Notes under the pieces: model-generated
What the model saw: only the letters and a program-made list of their open reading frames with translations
Database searches by the model: none
Told to the model about the DNA's origin: nothing
Shown: one piece after another, positions 56,099 through 64,000 of the stretch
Numbering within the stretch: position 1 is the stretch's first letter
Layout: each line of letters opens with the position of its first letter
Position numbers and translations under genes: made by a program
From: Microbacterium maritypicum
GTDB lineage: Bacteria; Actinomycetota; Actinomycetes; Actinomycetales; Microbacteriaceae
Direction: 5' to 3'
Length of the DNA: 64,000 bases
Assembly (NCBI RefSeq): GCF_041529975.1
Contig: NZ_CP168030.1
Coordinates: 2,728,001 to 2,792,000 of the forward strand

Positions 56099-56161
56099 TT
56101 CCGTCGCCCGAGGGACGCCGAGTCCCACATCCCTCTTGAACCCACACAGTAAGGACCTGAC

Positions 56162-57241
56162 ATGACCATCGCTGAACCGACGATCACGCCGTTGATCGTC
56201 CCGACCTCGATCGATGACGACACGGCGGCGGAGTTCCGGGCGTACGGCGAACTCAACCGCCAGATCTGCGACGAGCAGGTCGGACTTCCGGGCCTCGCCC
56301 TGGAGGCGGCGCAGGTTCTGCCCGGCTGGCAGGACGACACCGACTCGCTGGACCGCGGCTTCGTCGCCCGTGTCGACGGTGAGATCGTCGGCATGGTGAC
56401 GATCTCCTTCGCGCAGGAGGAGGAGGCGAACGCCGGCGAGATCGACATGCTCGTGCCGGAGGCGCACTGGGGTCATGGCATCGAGAACGCGCTGCTCGCG
56501 CGCGCCGAGGAGGAGGCCAGGTCGCGCGGTCGCACCGTTCTGCAGCTGTGGAGCCTGCACCGGCCGGAAAAGACCGAGCGCATGCTCGTGCCGAGGACCG
56601 GGTGGGGCCGCGTGCCGGCCACGCCCCTGAGCGATCTGGCCGAATCCGCCGGATACACGCTCGAGCAGGTCGAGCGGAACAGCGAGTTCGATCTGCGCTC
56701 CGACCCGGCGCTCCTGCGCACGGCGCTGGCGGAGGCGAACGCTCATGCCGGTTCGGAGTACCGGATCGTGGAGTGGATGCTGCCGACGCCGCCGGAACTG
56801 CGCGCGGCATACGCCGGCATCCTCGCACGCCTGTCGACAGACGCCCCGAGCGGGGAGATGGACTTCGTCGCCGAGGTGTGGGACGCCGATCGTGTCGCAC
56901 GGCGGGATGGGCGAATCGCCGACTCCGGACGTGTCGTCTCGGTCGCCGCCGTGCAGCACGTCCCCACCGGCGACATCGTCGCCTACAACGAGCTGCTGAT
57001 CGGGACCGATCACACGGGCGTCACCCATCAGTACGGCACCCTGGTGTCGAAGGACCACCGCGGTCATCGGCTCGGGACGATCGTGAAGTGCGCGAACCTG
57101 CTGCGGTGGCAGGCACTGATGCCGGAGTCGCCCGTCGTCTCCACGTTCAACGCGGAGGAGAACCGCCCGATGCTCAGCATCAACGAGAAGATCGGCTTCC
57201 GGCCGGTATCGTATGCCGGCGGGTGGCAGAAGAAGCTCTGA
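56162..57241 (+). CDS. Tandem GNAT-domain N-acetyltransferase
   Basis: A 359-residue protein with two GNAT-like domains (about residues 10-170 and 185-355). The second has the better acetyl-CoA loop, LVSKDHRGHRLGTIVKCANL, matching the Q/RxxGxG/A pattern; the first has PEAHWGHGIENALLARAEEE with a weaker form. This layout recalls mycothiol-synthase-like and other two-domain acetyltransferases, though similarity to MshD is not clear enough to name it. AAGGA lies seven bases before the ATG. It ends the operon at a strong terminator. Confidence 0.88.
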   Translation: MTIAEPTITPLIVPTSIDDDTAAEFRAYGELNRQICDEQVGLPGLALEAAQVLPGWQDDTDSLDRGFVARVDGEIVGMVTISFAQEEEANAGEIDMLVPEAHWGHGIENALLARAEEEARSRGRTVLQLWSLHRPEKTERMLVPRTGWGRVPATPLSDLAESAGYTLEQVERNSEFDLRSDPALLRTALAEANAHAGSEYRIVEWMLPTPPELRAAYAGILARLSTDAPSGEMDFVAEVWDADRVARRDGRIADSGRVVSVAAVQHVPTGDIVAYNELLIGTDHTGVTHQYGTLVSKDHRGHRLGTIVKCANLLRWQALMPESPVVSTFNAEENRPMLSINEKIGFRPVSYAGGWQKKL

Positions 57242-57248
57242 GGCACGT

Positions 57249-57288
57249 GCGGGCCCGATCTCATTCTCCGGGATGAGGTCGGGCCCGC
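57249..57288 (+). terminator. Terminator after the GNAT gene
   Basis: Arms of 16 bases (57249-57264 and 57273-57288) pair with one G-U pair and an eight-base loop, starting eight bases after the stop. It closes the small-ORF/GNAT operon and separates it from the ABC genes. Confidence 0.85.
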
Positions 57289-57342
57289 TCCGTCATCCGC
57301 CGGATCGACGACATCGGGTGTTCTGCTGACGAGAGTGGAAAC

Positions 57343-58038
57343 ATGAACATCCCCGTGATCGAAGCCCATGCCCTGACCAAGACCTTCGGGATGACACGCG
57401 CCCTCGCCGGAGTCGATCTCGCGATCCATCGCGGTGAGTCCGTCGCGATCATGGGCGCCTCAGGTTCCGGCAAGACGACCCTGCTGCATGTACTGGCCGG
57501 AATCACCACGCCGGATGCGGGCAGCGTTGTCTTCCGGCCGACTGAAGGCGTTCCCATCGAGGTCACCGCGCTCGGTGAATCCGCGCGGTCGCGACTGCGC
57601 CGCGAGAGGTTCGGCTTCGTCTTCCAGCAGGGGCTGCTCATCCCGGAGCTGACGGCAGTGGAGAACGTCGCGCTGGCGTCGATGATCAACGGCATCCGAC
57701 GTCAGGATGCCATCCAGCATGCGGCGTCGTGGCTCGCCGCCCTCGGTCTCGCGGGCATGGAGGATCGCCGGATCGGCGAGCTCTCCGGCGGTCAGGCCCA
57801 GCGCGTCGCCATCGCGCGTGCGCAGGCCACGGGCGCGGAGCTCGTCTTCGCCGACGAGCCGACCGGTGCTCTCGACTCGCACACGTCGTCCGAGGTCATG
57901 GATGCCCTGCTGTGGTCGACCACCGCCCAGGGCCGGACCCTCGTCGTGGTCACCCATGACCCCGAGGTGGCCAGTCGCTGCACCCGCACGGTCGCCGTCC
58001 GCGACGGACGAATCGTCTCTTCGGCGGTGGCCGCGTGA
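57343..58038 (+). CDS. ABC transporter ATP-binding protein, MacB/LolD type
   Basis: A 231-residue ATPase with Walker A IMGASGSGKTTLLHVLAG, Q-loop FGFVFQQGLLIPELTA, signature ELSGGQAQRVAIARA, Walker B ELVFADEPTGALDS and the switch His in VVVTHDPEVA. The family acts with FtsX-like permeases in export of peptides, antibiotics or lipoproteins, or in peptide-antibiotic resistance. It overlaps the permease gene by four bases. GAGAGT lies six bases before the ATG, but GGAAAC in the gap leaves the initiation mode open. Confidence 0.93.
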   Translation: MNIPVIEAHALTKTFGMTRALAGVDLAIHRGESVAIMGASGSGKTTLLHVLAGITTPDAGSVVFRPTEGVPIEVTALGESARSRLRRERFGFVFQQGLLIPELTAVENVALASMINGIRRQDAIQHAASWLAALGLAGMEDRRIGELSGGQAQRVAIARAQATGAELVFADEPTGALDSHTSSEVMDALLWSTTAQGRTLVVVTHDPEVASRCTRTVAVRDGRIVSSAVAA

Positions 58039-59357
58039 ACCGGCACGTCCTCGCTCTGCTGCTGCGCCCCGCACCAGAGCAGAACAGCGTGCTCGCCCTT
58101 CCCGTCGTGGCGTTCGGCGTGGTGACCACACTGGTGCTGACCGTGATCGGAGGCGCCCAGTCATTCTGGGGCTGGACGGACCCTGAGGCCCCCATCTATC
58201 AGGCGCTCGCCGCCATCGCGCTCGTCCTCCTGGTCGTCCCGCTGATGTCGCTCGGCGGGGCAGCGGCGCGGCTCTCCGCCCGTCGCCGGGACGAGCGCCT
58301 CTCGACCCTGCGGCTGCTCGGGGTCTCCCCTGCCGGCGTCACGGTCGCGACCGTCGCCGAATCCGTTCTCGTCGCCGCGGCCGGAGCACTCGCCGGTGTC
58401 GTCGGGCACGTCGCGCTGAGTCCGCTCATCGGCCTGATCCCGTTCCGCGGCGAAGCTCTCGGGTTCGGTGCGGTCGTGCTACCTCCGGCCCAGATCGCCG
58501 TGGTGCTCGCTGGCGTGCTCGTCCTCGCTTCGGCGAGTGCGGTCGTCGGGCTCCGTCGCGTGGTGATCTCGCCCCTCGGGGTCCGCACCCGTGCCACGAC
58601 AACCAACGTGCACTGGATCCGCGCGTTGATCGCCGCGGGCACAATCGCGATCGCAGTCGTGCTCATCAAAGTCTTCCCGTCCATCGGCGGGCTGGTCACC
58701 ACCATCGTCGTGCTGGCCGGACTGTTCGGTGCCGCGCTCGCGGTGCTCAACGTCGTGGGCCCGTGGGTCCTCAAGGTGTCGGCATCGCGACAGCTTCGCC
58801 GGGCCGAACAGCCGGAGCGGCTGCTCGCCGCGCGCGTGGTCCTGGATTCTCCCAAAGCCGCGTGGCGGCAGGTCGGTGGCATCGCGATGGCGAGCTTCAT
58901 GGCCGTCTTCGCCGGAACGGGCGTGGCGCTGATGAACGTGATGACCGGATCGGAGGCGGCCGAGGCCGACATCGCCCTGGCCACCGATATCCGCACCGGT
59001 CTCGTCATCACCCTGATCGGGTCGTTCCTCATGGTGGCGGCGTCCGTCGGCGTGAACCAGGCGTCCGACGTGCTCGACCAGCGCGAGCTGCACCGCAGCC
59101 TCCATCACCTGGGCATGCCGCTGGAGACCGTGGACCGTGCCCGGAGACGTGCGATCATGTCCCCGCTGCTGATCACGGCGATCGGCTCGGCTCTGGTCGC
59201 GGCCGTCCTCGTGATCCCGCTGCTCGGCATCGCACTCATCACGGCGCCGCTCTCGCTCCTCACGATCGCGGCGGTGGTCGGTGTGGGGATCGGGATCGTC
59301 TGGGCGACCACGTGGGCCACGCGTCCGCTGCTGCGGGGAGCGTTCCAGACCGCATGA
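58035..59357 (+). CDS. FtsX-like ABC transporter permease
   Basis: A 440-residue membrane protein partner of the upstream ATPase. It has two FtsX-type blocks of helices (about residues 15-200 and 280-430), with the coupling segments RLSARRRDERLSTLRLLGVS and QRELHRSLHHLGMPLETVDR, each followed by helices. It lacks a large periplasmic MacB domain, so it resembles BceB-like or smaller two-block exporters. The GTG start overlaps the ATPase stop as GTGA. The substrate is not known. Confidence 0.9.
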   Translation: MNRHVLALLLRPAPEQNSVLALPVVAFGVVTTLVLTVIGGAQSFWGWTDPEAPIYQALAAIALVLLVVPLMSLGGAAARLSARRRDERLSTLRLLGVSPAGVTVATVAESVLVAAAGALAGVVGHVALSPLIGLIPFRGEALGFGAVVLPPAQIAVVLAGVLVLASASAVVGLRRVVISPLGVRTRATTTNVHWIRALIAAGTIAIAVVLIKVFPSIGGLVTTIVVLAGLFGAALAVLNVVGPWVLKVSASRQLRRAEQPERLLAARVVLDSPKAAWRQVGGIAMASFMAVFAGTGVALMNVMTGSEAAEADIALATDIRTGLVITLIGSFLMVAASVGVNQASDVLDQRELHRSLHHLGMPLETVDRARRRAIMSPLLITAIGSALVAAVLVIPLLGIALITAPLSLLTIAAVVGVGIGIVWATTWATRPLLRGAFQTA

Positions 59358-59396
59358 CCGGCCGCGACGCCGCCAACCTGCTCGTTCCGGTGCAGG

Positions 59397-60260
59397 TCAG
59401 CGGCGTCGCTGGCAGGACGGGCAGAAGTGCGAGCCCCTGTTCATGAAGCTCTCCCGTACGATCGCCGTTCCGCAGCGCGGACACGGCTTGCCCTGCCGGC
59501 CGTATGCGTTGAGAGAGTGGGCGAAGTAGCCCGCCTGACCGTTGACGTTGACGTACTGCGCGTCGAAGCTCGTTCCGCCCTCCGCCAGGGCCTTCGCGAG
59601 CACGAGCCGCACTTCCACCAGCAGTCGGCGCACAGCCTGCGTGGACAGGTGGTCGGCAGGTGTCTCCGGATGGATGCGCGCAGCCCAGAGAGACTCATCA
59701 GCGTAGATGTTGCCGATCCCGCTCACGACGCCCTGGTCGAGGAGAACACGCTTGATCGCGCTTCCCCGCCGTGCGAGCGCGACACGGAAGGCGCGATCAT
59801 CGAAGGAGGGATCGAGAGGATCGCGCGCGATGTGCGAGACCTGCGTGGGGATCCGCGATCCGTCGTCATCGAGCAGCGCATCGACGGCGAGCGAGCCGAA
59901 CGTCCGCTGATCCGCGAACACGATCGCGAGCTCGCCGTGCAGGGGATGCTCGATGCCGATGCGGATCCGTTCATGACGTTCCGCGTCGGCATTCGGCGTC
60001 CGCAGCAGCATCTGACCACTCATACCGAGGTGCGCGATCAGGGCGGAATCCTCGTCGTCGAGAGGGAGCCAGAGGAACTTGCCCCGGCGGGATGCGGCAG
60101 TGAAGGTTCGGCCTTCGAGCCTGCCGACGAAATCCGCGGCCCCGGCGACATGCCGCGTGAGCGCACGCTCGTCGAACACGCTCACCGATGTGATGACCGA
60201 TCCGACCGCAGCCGGTTCGAGACCGGCGCGGACGACTTCGACCTCGGGAAGCTCAGGCAC
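59397..60260 (-). CDS. mutM: Formamidopyrimidine-DNA glycosylase
   Basis: MutM removes 8-oxoguanine and formamidopyrimidines. The 287-residue enzyme starts with the catalytic PELPEVE, has the H2TH region [12 protein letters not shown], and a C-terminal zinc finger [11 protein letters not shown] and [10 protein letters not shown]. All hallmark residues are present. It overlaps the end of rnc by eight bases, so the two are co-translated. Confidence 0.97.
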   Translation of the reverse strand: MPELPEVEVVRAGLEPAAVGSVITSVSVFDERALTRHVAGAADFVGRLEGRTFTAASRRGKFLWLPLDDEDSALIAHLGMSGQMLLRTPNADAERHERIRIGIEHPLHGELAIVFADQRTFGSLAVDALLDDDGSRIPTQVSHIARDPLDPSFDDRAFRVALARRGSAIKRVLLDQGVVSGIGNIYADESLWAARIHPETPADHLSTQAVRRLLVEVRLVLAKALAEGGTSFDAQYVNVNGQAGYFAHSLNAYGRQGKPCPRCGTAIVRESFMNRGSHFCPSCQRRR

Positions 60261-60945
60261 GCTCGCTGAGCGTGCGCCAGGCGCTGAGGGCCGCCGCCAT
60301 CTCTGCGGTCTTCTTGCTGCTGCCGTGGCCGATCATGCTGACGTCGCCGACCGATACCGTGGCGGTGAAGCGGCGGTCGTGATCCGGGCCGCTCGCCTCG
60401 ACCGAATACTGCGGCGGCGTCGCGCCGACACGGGCAGCGAGCTCCTGCAGACTGGTCTTCGGGTCCATCGCCGCGCCGTAGCGCTCCGGATCCGCGAGCA
60501 GAGGCTCCGTCAGACGAAGCACGAGCGCTGTGGCGGCCTCAGGACCCGCCGACAGGTACGTGGCACCGATCACGGCTTCCATCGTGTCCGCCAGGATCGA
60601 GTCCTTGTCTCGACCACCGGTCTGCTCCTCACCGCGCCCCAGCAGCAGATGGCTGCCGAGGTCGATGCCGCGAGCCACTTCCGCAAGAGCGACAGTGGAC
60701 ACGACGCTCGCACGCCGCTTCGCCAGCTCGCCCTCGTCGAGGTCGGGGTGCGTGGTGAAGAGCATCACGGTCACGGCCTGACCCAAGACCGAATCACCGA
60801 GGAACTCCAGGCGCTCGTTGTGCGGGATCCCGCCGTGCTCATACGCGTAAGAGCGGTGAGTGAGGGCCAACTCCAGAAGCTCCGCGTCGATATCGACGCG
60901 GAGCTTATCTGGGAGAGGCCTCGTCCCCCCGGGGACCTCCGTCAC
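60253..60945 (-). CDS. rnc: Ribonuclease III
   Basis: RNase III cuts double-stranded RNA in rRNA and mRNA processing. The 230-residue protein has the signature [14 protein letters not shown], the second acidic site [12 protein letters not shown], and a double-stranded RNA-binding domain at the C-terminus (about 160-228, [11 protein letters not shown] and [15 protein letters not shown]). GTG 60945 lies ten bases after the rpmF stop, so it is in the DUF177-rpmF-rnc-mutM operon. Confidence 0.96.
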   Translation of the reverse strand: MTEVPGGTRPLPDKLRVDIDAELLELALTHRSYAYEHGGIPHNERLEFLGDSVLGQAVTVMLFTTHPDLDEGELAKRRASVVSTVALAEVARGIDLGSHLLLGRGEEQTGGRDKDSILADTMEAVIGATYLSAGPEAATALVLRLTEPLLADPERYGAAMDPKTSLQELAARVGATPPQYSVEASGPDHDRRFTATVSVGDVSMIGHGSSKKTAEMAAALSAWRTLSERA

Positions 60946-60955
60946 GGTACGCGAC

Positions 60956-61165
60956 TCAGACGTCGGCGACCTTGCGGCCCTTGTACTCGAGGAAGAGCTC
61001 GGTGCCCTGGGAGTCGGTGACGACCTTGGCCTGGTGAGGACGGCTGTAGACGACCTGACCGTTCTCGATGGTCTTCACGAGGGCGACGGGAGCCGCCTTC
61101 CACTGCGCGCGACGCGAGCGGGTGTTCGAACGGGAAACCTTGCGCTTCGGGGGGTTACCAGCCAT
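60956..61165 (-). CDS. rpmF: Ribosomal protein L32
   Basis: L32 of the 50S subunit, 69 residues, starting [19 protein letters not shown]. It has no CxxC zinc ribbon, so it is a cysteine-free paralog of the type found in many actinobacteria. AGAGAG lies about seven bases before the ATG; the longer open frame is not used. It is two bases downstream of the DUF177 gene, the usual pairing. Confidence 0.96.
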   Translation of the reverse strand: MAGNPPKRKVSRSNTRSRRAQWKAAPVALVKTIENGQVVYSRPHQAKVVTDSQGTELFLEYKGRKVADV

Positions 61166-61167
61166 GA

Positions 61168-61728
61168 CTAGCTCTCTTCTTTCTCGGCGGCACGAGATTC
61201 TTCCGTGCCGTCTTGGTCTGTGATGTTCTGGAGCGCACTCCACCGAGGATCGATGGGAGCCACCTGCTCCGTTCCGGTGCTCACGGCCAGTCGTTCACCC
61301 GTTTTCGGGTCGAGACCCGGGCAATCCGGCTGACACACCGGCTGAAAAGGAAGCGACAATACGGCCGCATCCCTGACGAGAGTTTCAAGATCCACGTGGT
61401 CGTCTTGAACCTCGAAGTCAGTTTCTTCCTCACCAGGATACGCGAAAAGCTCCTGGAACTCGACTTCGACGAGCCGGGCGATGTCGATCAGGCATCTGCC
61501 GCACACGCCGACGTACTCCGCGTCGGCCGTTCCGGAGACCAGAATGCCCTCGTGGACCGACTCCAGACGCACATCGAGATCGATGTCCGAGCCCGCTTCG
61601 AAGGTGACGATGCCCTCCCCCCAGGTCTCTTTGAGAGCCACGGTGAACTCGTGTTCCCGCATCTCTCCCGGACGTCGGACGATGTCACGGACGGGGAGCA
61701 CGAAAGGGCCGTTCATTCGAGAGCGCAC
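61168..61728 (-). CDS. YceD/DUF177 family protein
   Basis: A 186-residue protein of the DUF177 family, recognised by VGVCGRCLIDIARLVEVEFQE, a later CQPDCPGL pair, and PIDPRWSALQNI, with Cys residues that may bind a metal. Homologues affect 23S rRNA or 50S maturation, and the family is linked to rpmF, as here. GTG 61728 is chosen because TAGCAT lies six bases before it; ATG 61716 is the alternative. Confidence 0.92.
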   Translation of the reverse strand: MRSRMNGPFVLPVRDIVRRPGEMREHEFTVALKETWGEGIVTFEAGSDIDLDVRLESVHEGILVSGTADAEYVGVCGRCLIDIARLVEVEFQELFAYPGEEETDFEVQDDHVDLETLVRDAAVLSLPFQPVCQPDCPGLDPKTGERLAVSTGTEQVAPIDPRWSALQNITDQDGTEESRAAEKEES

Positions 61729-61734
61729 GGTTCC

Positions 61735-61740
61735 ATGCTA
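61735..61740 (-). promoter_or_regulatory. -10 hexamer TAGCAT for the DUF177-rpmF operon
   Basis: TAGCAT on the minus strand is followed by GGAACC and GTG 61728, a six-base gap. It supports the GTG over an ATG four codons later, and no ribosome binding site is seen. Confidence 0.55.
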
Positions 61741-61785
61741 CTCGGCTGCACCTGCGGCCGGGCTGACCGTCGCCCCGAGGAGGAC

Positions 61786-62283
61786 TCAGATCCCGCGTCC
61801 ACCGGTGTCGAGGAAGTCTGCCACCGCAGGCGGAACGAACGGTGTCACGTCGCCGCCGAGCGAGGCGACCTGACGTACCAGCGAGCTCGAGACCATCGCG
61901 TGCGACGGATCCGGCAGGAGGAACACGGTCTCGATGTCGGCGAGGTGGCGGTTGACGATCGCCATCGGCGACTCGTAGGCGACGTCGATCTGCGAGCGGA
62001 TGCCCTTCACGAGGACCCCGGCGCCGACATCGCGGGCATAGTCCACGAGCAGTCCCATGCTCCACGAGCCGATCACGATGTTGCCCGGCATGCCGTCTTC
62101 GGCGATCGAACGCTCGAGGAGGGAGAGCCGCTGTGCGATCGGGAGCATCGCCTCCTTACCGGGGTTGTGCACCACCAGCACGTGCAGCTCGTCATAGAGG
62201 GCTGCTGCCCGGCGGATCACGTCGAGATGACCCAGGGTCGGCGGATCGAAGGAACCCGGGACGACGGCGATCCGGCTGCTCAT
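61786..62283 (-). CDS. coaD: Phosphopantetheine adenylyltransferase
   Basis: CoaD makes dephospho-CoA from ATP and phosphopantetheine. The 165-residue enzyme has [20 protein letters not shown] with the TxGH motif, [24 protein letters not shown], and the ATP-binding [17 protein letters not shown]. Length and motifs are normal. TAGGCT lies six bases before the ATG, so the mRNA is probably leaderless. Confidence 0.97.
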   Translation of the reverse strand: MSSRIAVVPGSFDPPTLGHLDVIRRAAALYDELHVLVVHNPGKEAMLPIAQRLSLLERSIAEDGMPGNIVIGSWSMGLLVDYARDVGAGVLVKGIRSQIDVAYESPMAIVNRHLADIETVFLLPDPSHAMVSSSLVRQVASLGGDVTPFVPPAVADFLDTGGRGI

Positions 62284-62289
62284 GCCACC

Positions 62290-62295
62290 AGCCTA
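62290..62295 (-). promoter_or_regulatory. -10 hexamer TAGGCT for coaD
   Basis: TAGGCT on the minus strand is followed by GGTGGC and the ATG, a six-base gap. It sits in the 27-base gap after recG, so coaD can be transcribed without a leader. Confidence 0.5.
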
Positions 62296-62310
62296 GGGCA
62301 GGAACCGAAC

Positions 62311-64000
62311 TCAGTTCTTCGCGAGCGCCGCCCGATCTTCGTCGGTCACCCGCCGTGCGATCGCCTCGCGAAGACCCGGGTGCTGCTGGAGCGTCGGGTC
62401 GTCGGTGAGGATCGTCTCGGCCACCTCGCGGGCACGCGTGATGAGGGCTGCATCCTTGACGACACGCAGCAGCTTGAGCGACGAGCGGACGCCGGCCTGT
62501 GCGGCACCGAGCACATCGCCCTCACCCCGCAGTTCGAGATCGACCTCGGCGAGGGCGAATCCGTCGAGCGTCGCTGCCACAGCGTCGACACGGTCCCGAG
62601 CGAGGGAGCCGGACTCCGCCTCGGTGACCAGGAGGCAGAGTCCGGGAACGCCACCCCGGCCCACGCGTCCGCGCAGTTGGTGCAGCTGGGAGACACCGAA
62701 GCGATCGGCGTCGAGCACGATCATCGTGGAGGCGTTGGGGACGTCCACGCCGACCTCGATCACGGTGGTGGCCAGCAGCAGATCGATCTCGCCGCGGGCG
62801 AAGGCCTGCATGACGGCATCCTTCTCGTCCGACGGCATCCGACCATGCAGTACGGCGCGACGGATCCCACCGAGAGTGGGATGGGTCGCGAGAGCCTCGT
62901 CGAGCTGCACCACGCCCCACCGGGGACCGGACGCACCCTCGGGGACCAACGCGGAGGGCTCAGCCGCTTCTGCGGTCTTCTTCGTCGTGTCGATCGCGGC
63001 GCAGACCGCGAACACCTGCCGACCCTGGGCGATCTCCTCTGCGGCGCGCTCCCAGACGCGGTTGAACCATCCGGGGTGCTCGGCCAACGGCGCGACGAAC
63101 GACTCGATGCCCGCACGTCCGGCCGGCATCGTGCGGATGACGGACGTGTCGAGGTCGCCGAACACGGTCATCGCCACCGTTCGCGGGATGGGCGTCGCCG
63201 TGAGCACCAGCGCGTGCGGGCTCGATCCCTTCGCGCGGAGCGCCTCCCGCTGTTCGACCCCGAAGCGGTGCTGCTCGTCGACCACGACGAGACCGAGGTC
63301 GGCGAAGGTCGTCTTCTCGCCCAGCAGCGCATGCGTGCCGACGACGATGAGCGCCTGACCCGAGGCGACGCGGAGCGCAGCCTTGCGTCGCTCCGCGGCC
63401 GGAAGCTGGCCGGTGAGCAGCGTCGGCATCAGCAGCGGGGCGAGATCGGGACCGAGCATCTTCGCGATCGAGCGCAGATGCTGGCCGGCCAGCACCTCTG
63501 TCGGAGCGATCAGCGCCGCCTGCCCGCCACTCTCGGCCACCTGCAGCATCGCTCGTAGCGCCACCAGCGTCTTGCCGGAACCGACCTCCCCCTGGACGAG
63601 CCGGTTCATCGGCCACGATCCGACGAGGTCTGCGGCGATCTGCGCCCCGACCGTCTCCTGATCCGGAGTGAGCGTGTACGGCATCGCCGCGTCGAACCGC
63701 TCGAGGAGGCCTCCCGGTCCAGCCGGCCGCGAGGTGGCGGAGAGGGCGCGCACCGCATCCCGCTGCTGTAGCAGCGCGGTCTGCAGCGTGAGCGCCTCAT
63801 GCATCCGGAGGGTGCGAACGGCCGGATCGATGTCGTTGCGCGTGCGTGGGCGATGGATCCGCTCCAGCGCCTCGTCGGCCGTGAGCAGTTCCTCGCGCTC
63901 CCTGATCTCGGCCGTCAGCGGGTCGGGCACCTCGACGAGGTCGTCCAGCACCCGTCCGATGAGGCGGGCGATCTGCCACGTCTGGATCGCCGAGGTCGCC
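62311..64000 (-). CDS. recG: ATP-dependent DNA helicase RecG, C-terminal part, cut by window end
   Basis: RecG reverses stalled replication forks and migrates branched DNA. About 562 codons are present; the N-terminal wedge domain lies beyond the window edge and the frame is open to it. Helicase motifs are Walker A in LVQGEVGSGKTLVALRAM, VVDEQHRFGVEQREAL (DEQH box), ALVLTATPIPRT, and the C-terminal TTVIEVGVDVPNASTMIVLD and QLHQLRGRVGRGG. The DEQHRFG motif is specific to RecG. Upstream elements cannot be seen. Confidence 0.97.
   Translation of the reverse strand, partial: ATSAIQTWQIARLIGRVLDDLVEVPDPLTAEIREREELLTADEALERIHRPRTRNDIDPAVRTLRMHEALTLQTALLQQRDAVRALSATSRPAGPGGLLERFDAAMPYTLTPDQETVGAQIAADLVGSWPMNRLVQGEVGSGKTLVALRAMLQVAESGGQAALIAPTEVLAGQHLRSIAKMLGPDLAPLLMPTLLTGQLPAAERRKAALRVASGQALIVVGTHALLGEKTTFADLGLVVVDEQHRFGVEQREALRAKGSSPHALVLTATPIPRTVAMTVFGDLDTSVIRTMPAGRAGIESFVAPLAEHPGWFNRVWERAAEEIAQGRQVFAVCAAIDTTKKTAEAAEPSALVPEGASGPRWGVVQLDEALATHPTLGGIRRAVLHGRMPSDEKDAVMQAFARGEIDLLLATTVIEVGVDVPNASTMIVLDADRFGVSQLHQLRGRVGRGGVPGLCLLVTEAESGSLARDRVDAVAATLDGFALAEVDLELRGEGDVLGAAQAGVRSSLKLLRVVKDAALITRAREVAETILTDDPTLQQHPGLREAIARRVTDEDRAALAKN

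Overview
The window reads as chromosomal backbone DNA of a high-GC Gram-positive actinobacterium, most likely a Microbacterium-like member of the Microbacteriaceae. I infer this from the very high GC at third codon positions, the frequent GTG starts, the short gaps, and the gene orders rpsP-khpA-rimM-trmD, rplS-lepB-rnhB-DUF2469-yraN-comM-dprA-xerC, rpsB-tsf-pyrH-frr-cdsA and coaD-DUF177-rpmF-rnc-mutM-smc-ftsY. The genus is an inference; no rRNA gene is present to test it. I found 65 protein-coding genes, two of them cut by the window edges, and no tRNA or rRNA gene, CRISPR array, insertion sequence or prophage.

Layout. 1-7.7 kb: the end of an acyl-CoA synthetase, a DEAD-box RNA helicase, then ligA, mnmA and a cysteine desulfurase on the minus strand (DNA joining and tRNA thiolation). 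7.8-14.2 kb: glgX-glgE-glgB, a glycogen/alpha-glucan operon. 14.2-20.1 kb: a thioredoxin-TPR protein coupled to an odd membrane protein with an internal lipoprotein-type signal, an AI-2E-family permease, a hydrolase and a secreted transglycosylase-like protein. 20.1-25.1 kb: DivIVA-like protein, cdsA, frr, pyrH, tsf, rpsB. 25.4-36.6 kb: a degenerate M23 peptidase, xerC, dprA-comM-yraN, rnhB-lepB, rplS, an inserted block (membrane protein, map, phosphatase), then trmD-rimM-khpA-rpsP. 36.8-45.1 kb: a carboxylate-amine ligase, a SorC-type regulator divergent from glpD-glpF-glpK (glycerol use), and a LysR/EamA pair. 45.1-55.3 kb: ffh, an ECF sigma/membrane-protein pair, TetR divergent from lipB-lipA, ftsY and smc. 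55.4-59.4 kb: a promoter-small ORF-small ORF-small ORF-GNAT operon closed by a terminator, followed by an ABC exporter pair. 59.4-64 kb: mutM, rnc, rpmF, DUF177, coaD, recG (cut).

Two things stand out. First, about eighteen starts lie exactly six bases after a hexamer of the form nAnnnT (often TAnnnT), which is the geometry of leaderless mRNAs; this also settles several starts. Second, the 55.4-57.3 kb operon has the best promoter and ribosome binding site seen here, yet it opens with a 37-residue peptide and two overlapping small genes of unknown role, followed by a tandem-GNAT acetyltransferase. It is the best candidate for an undescribed system in the window.
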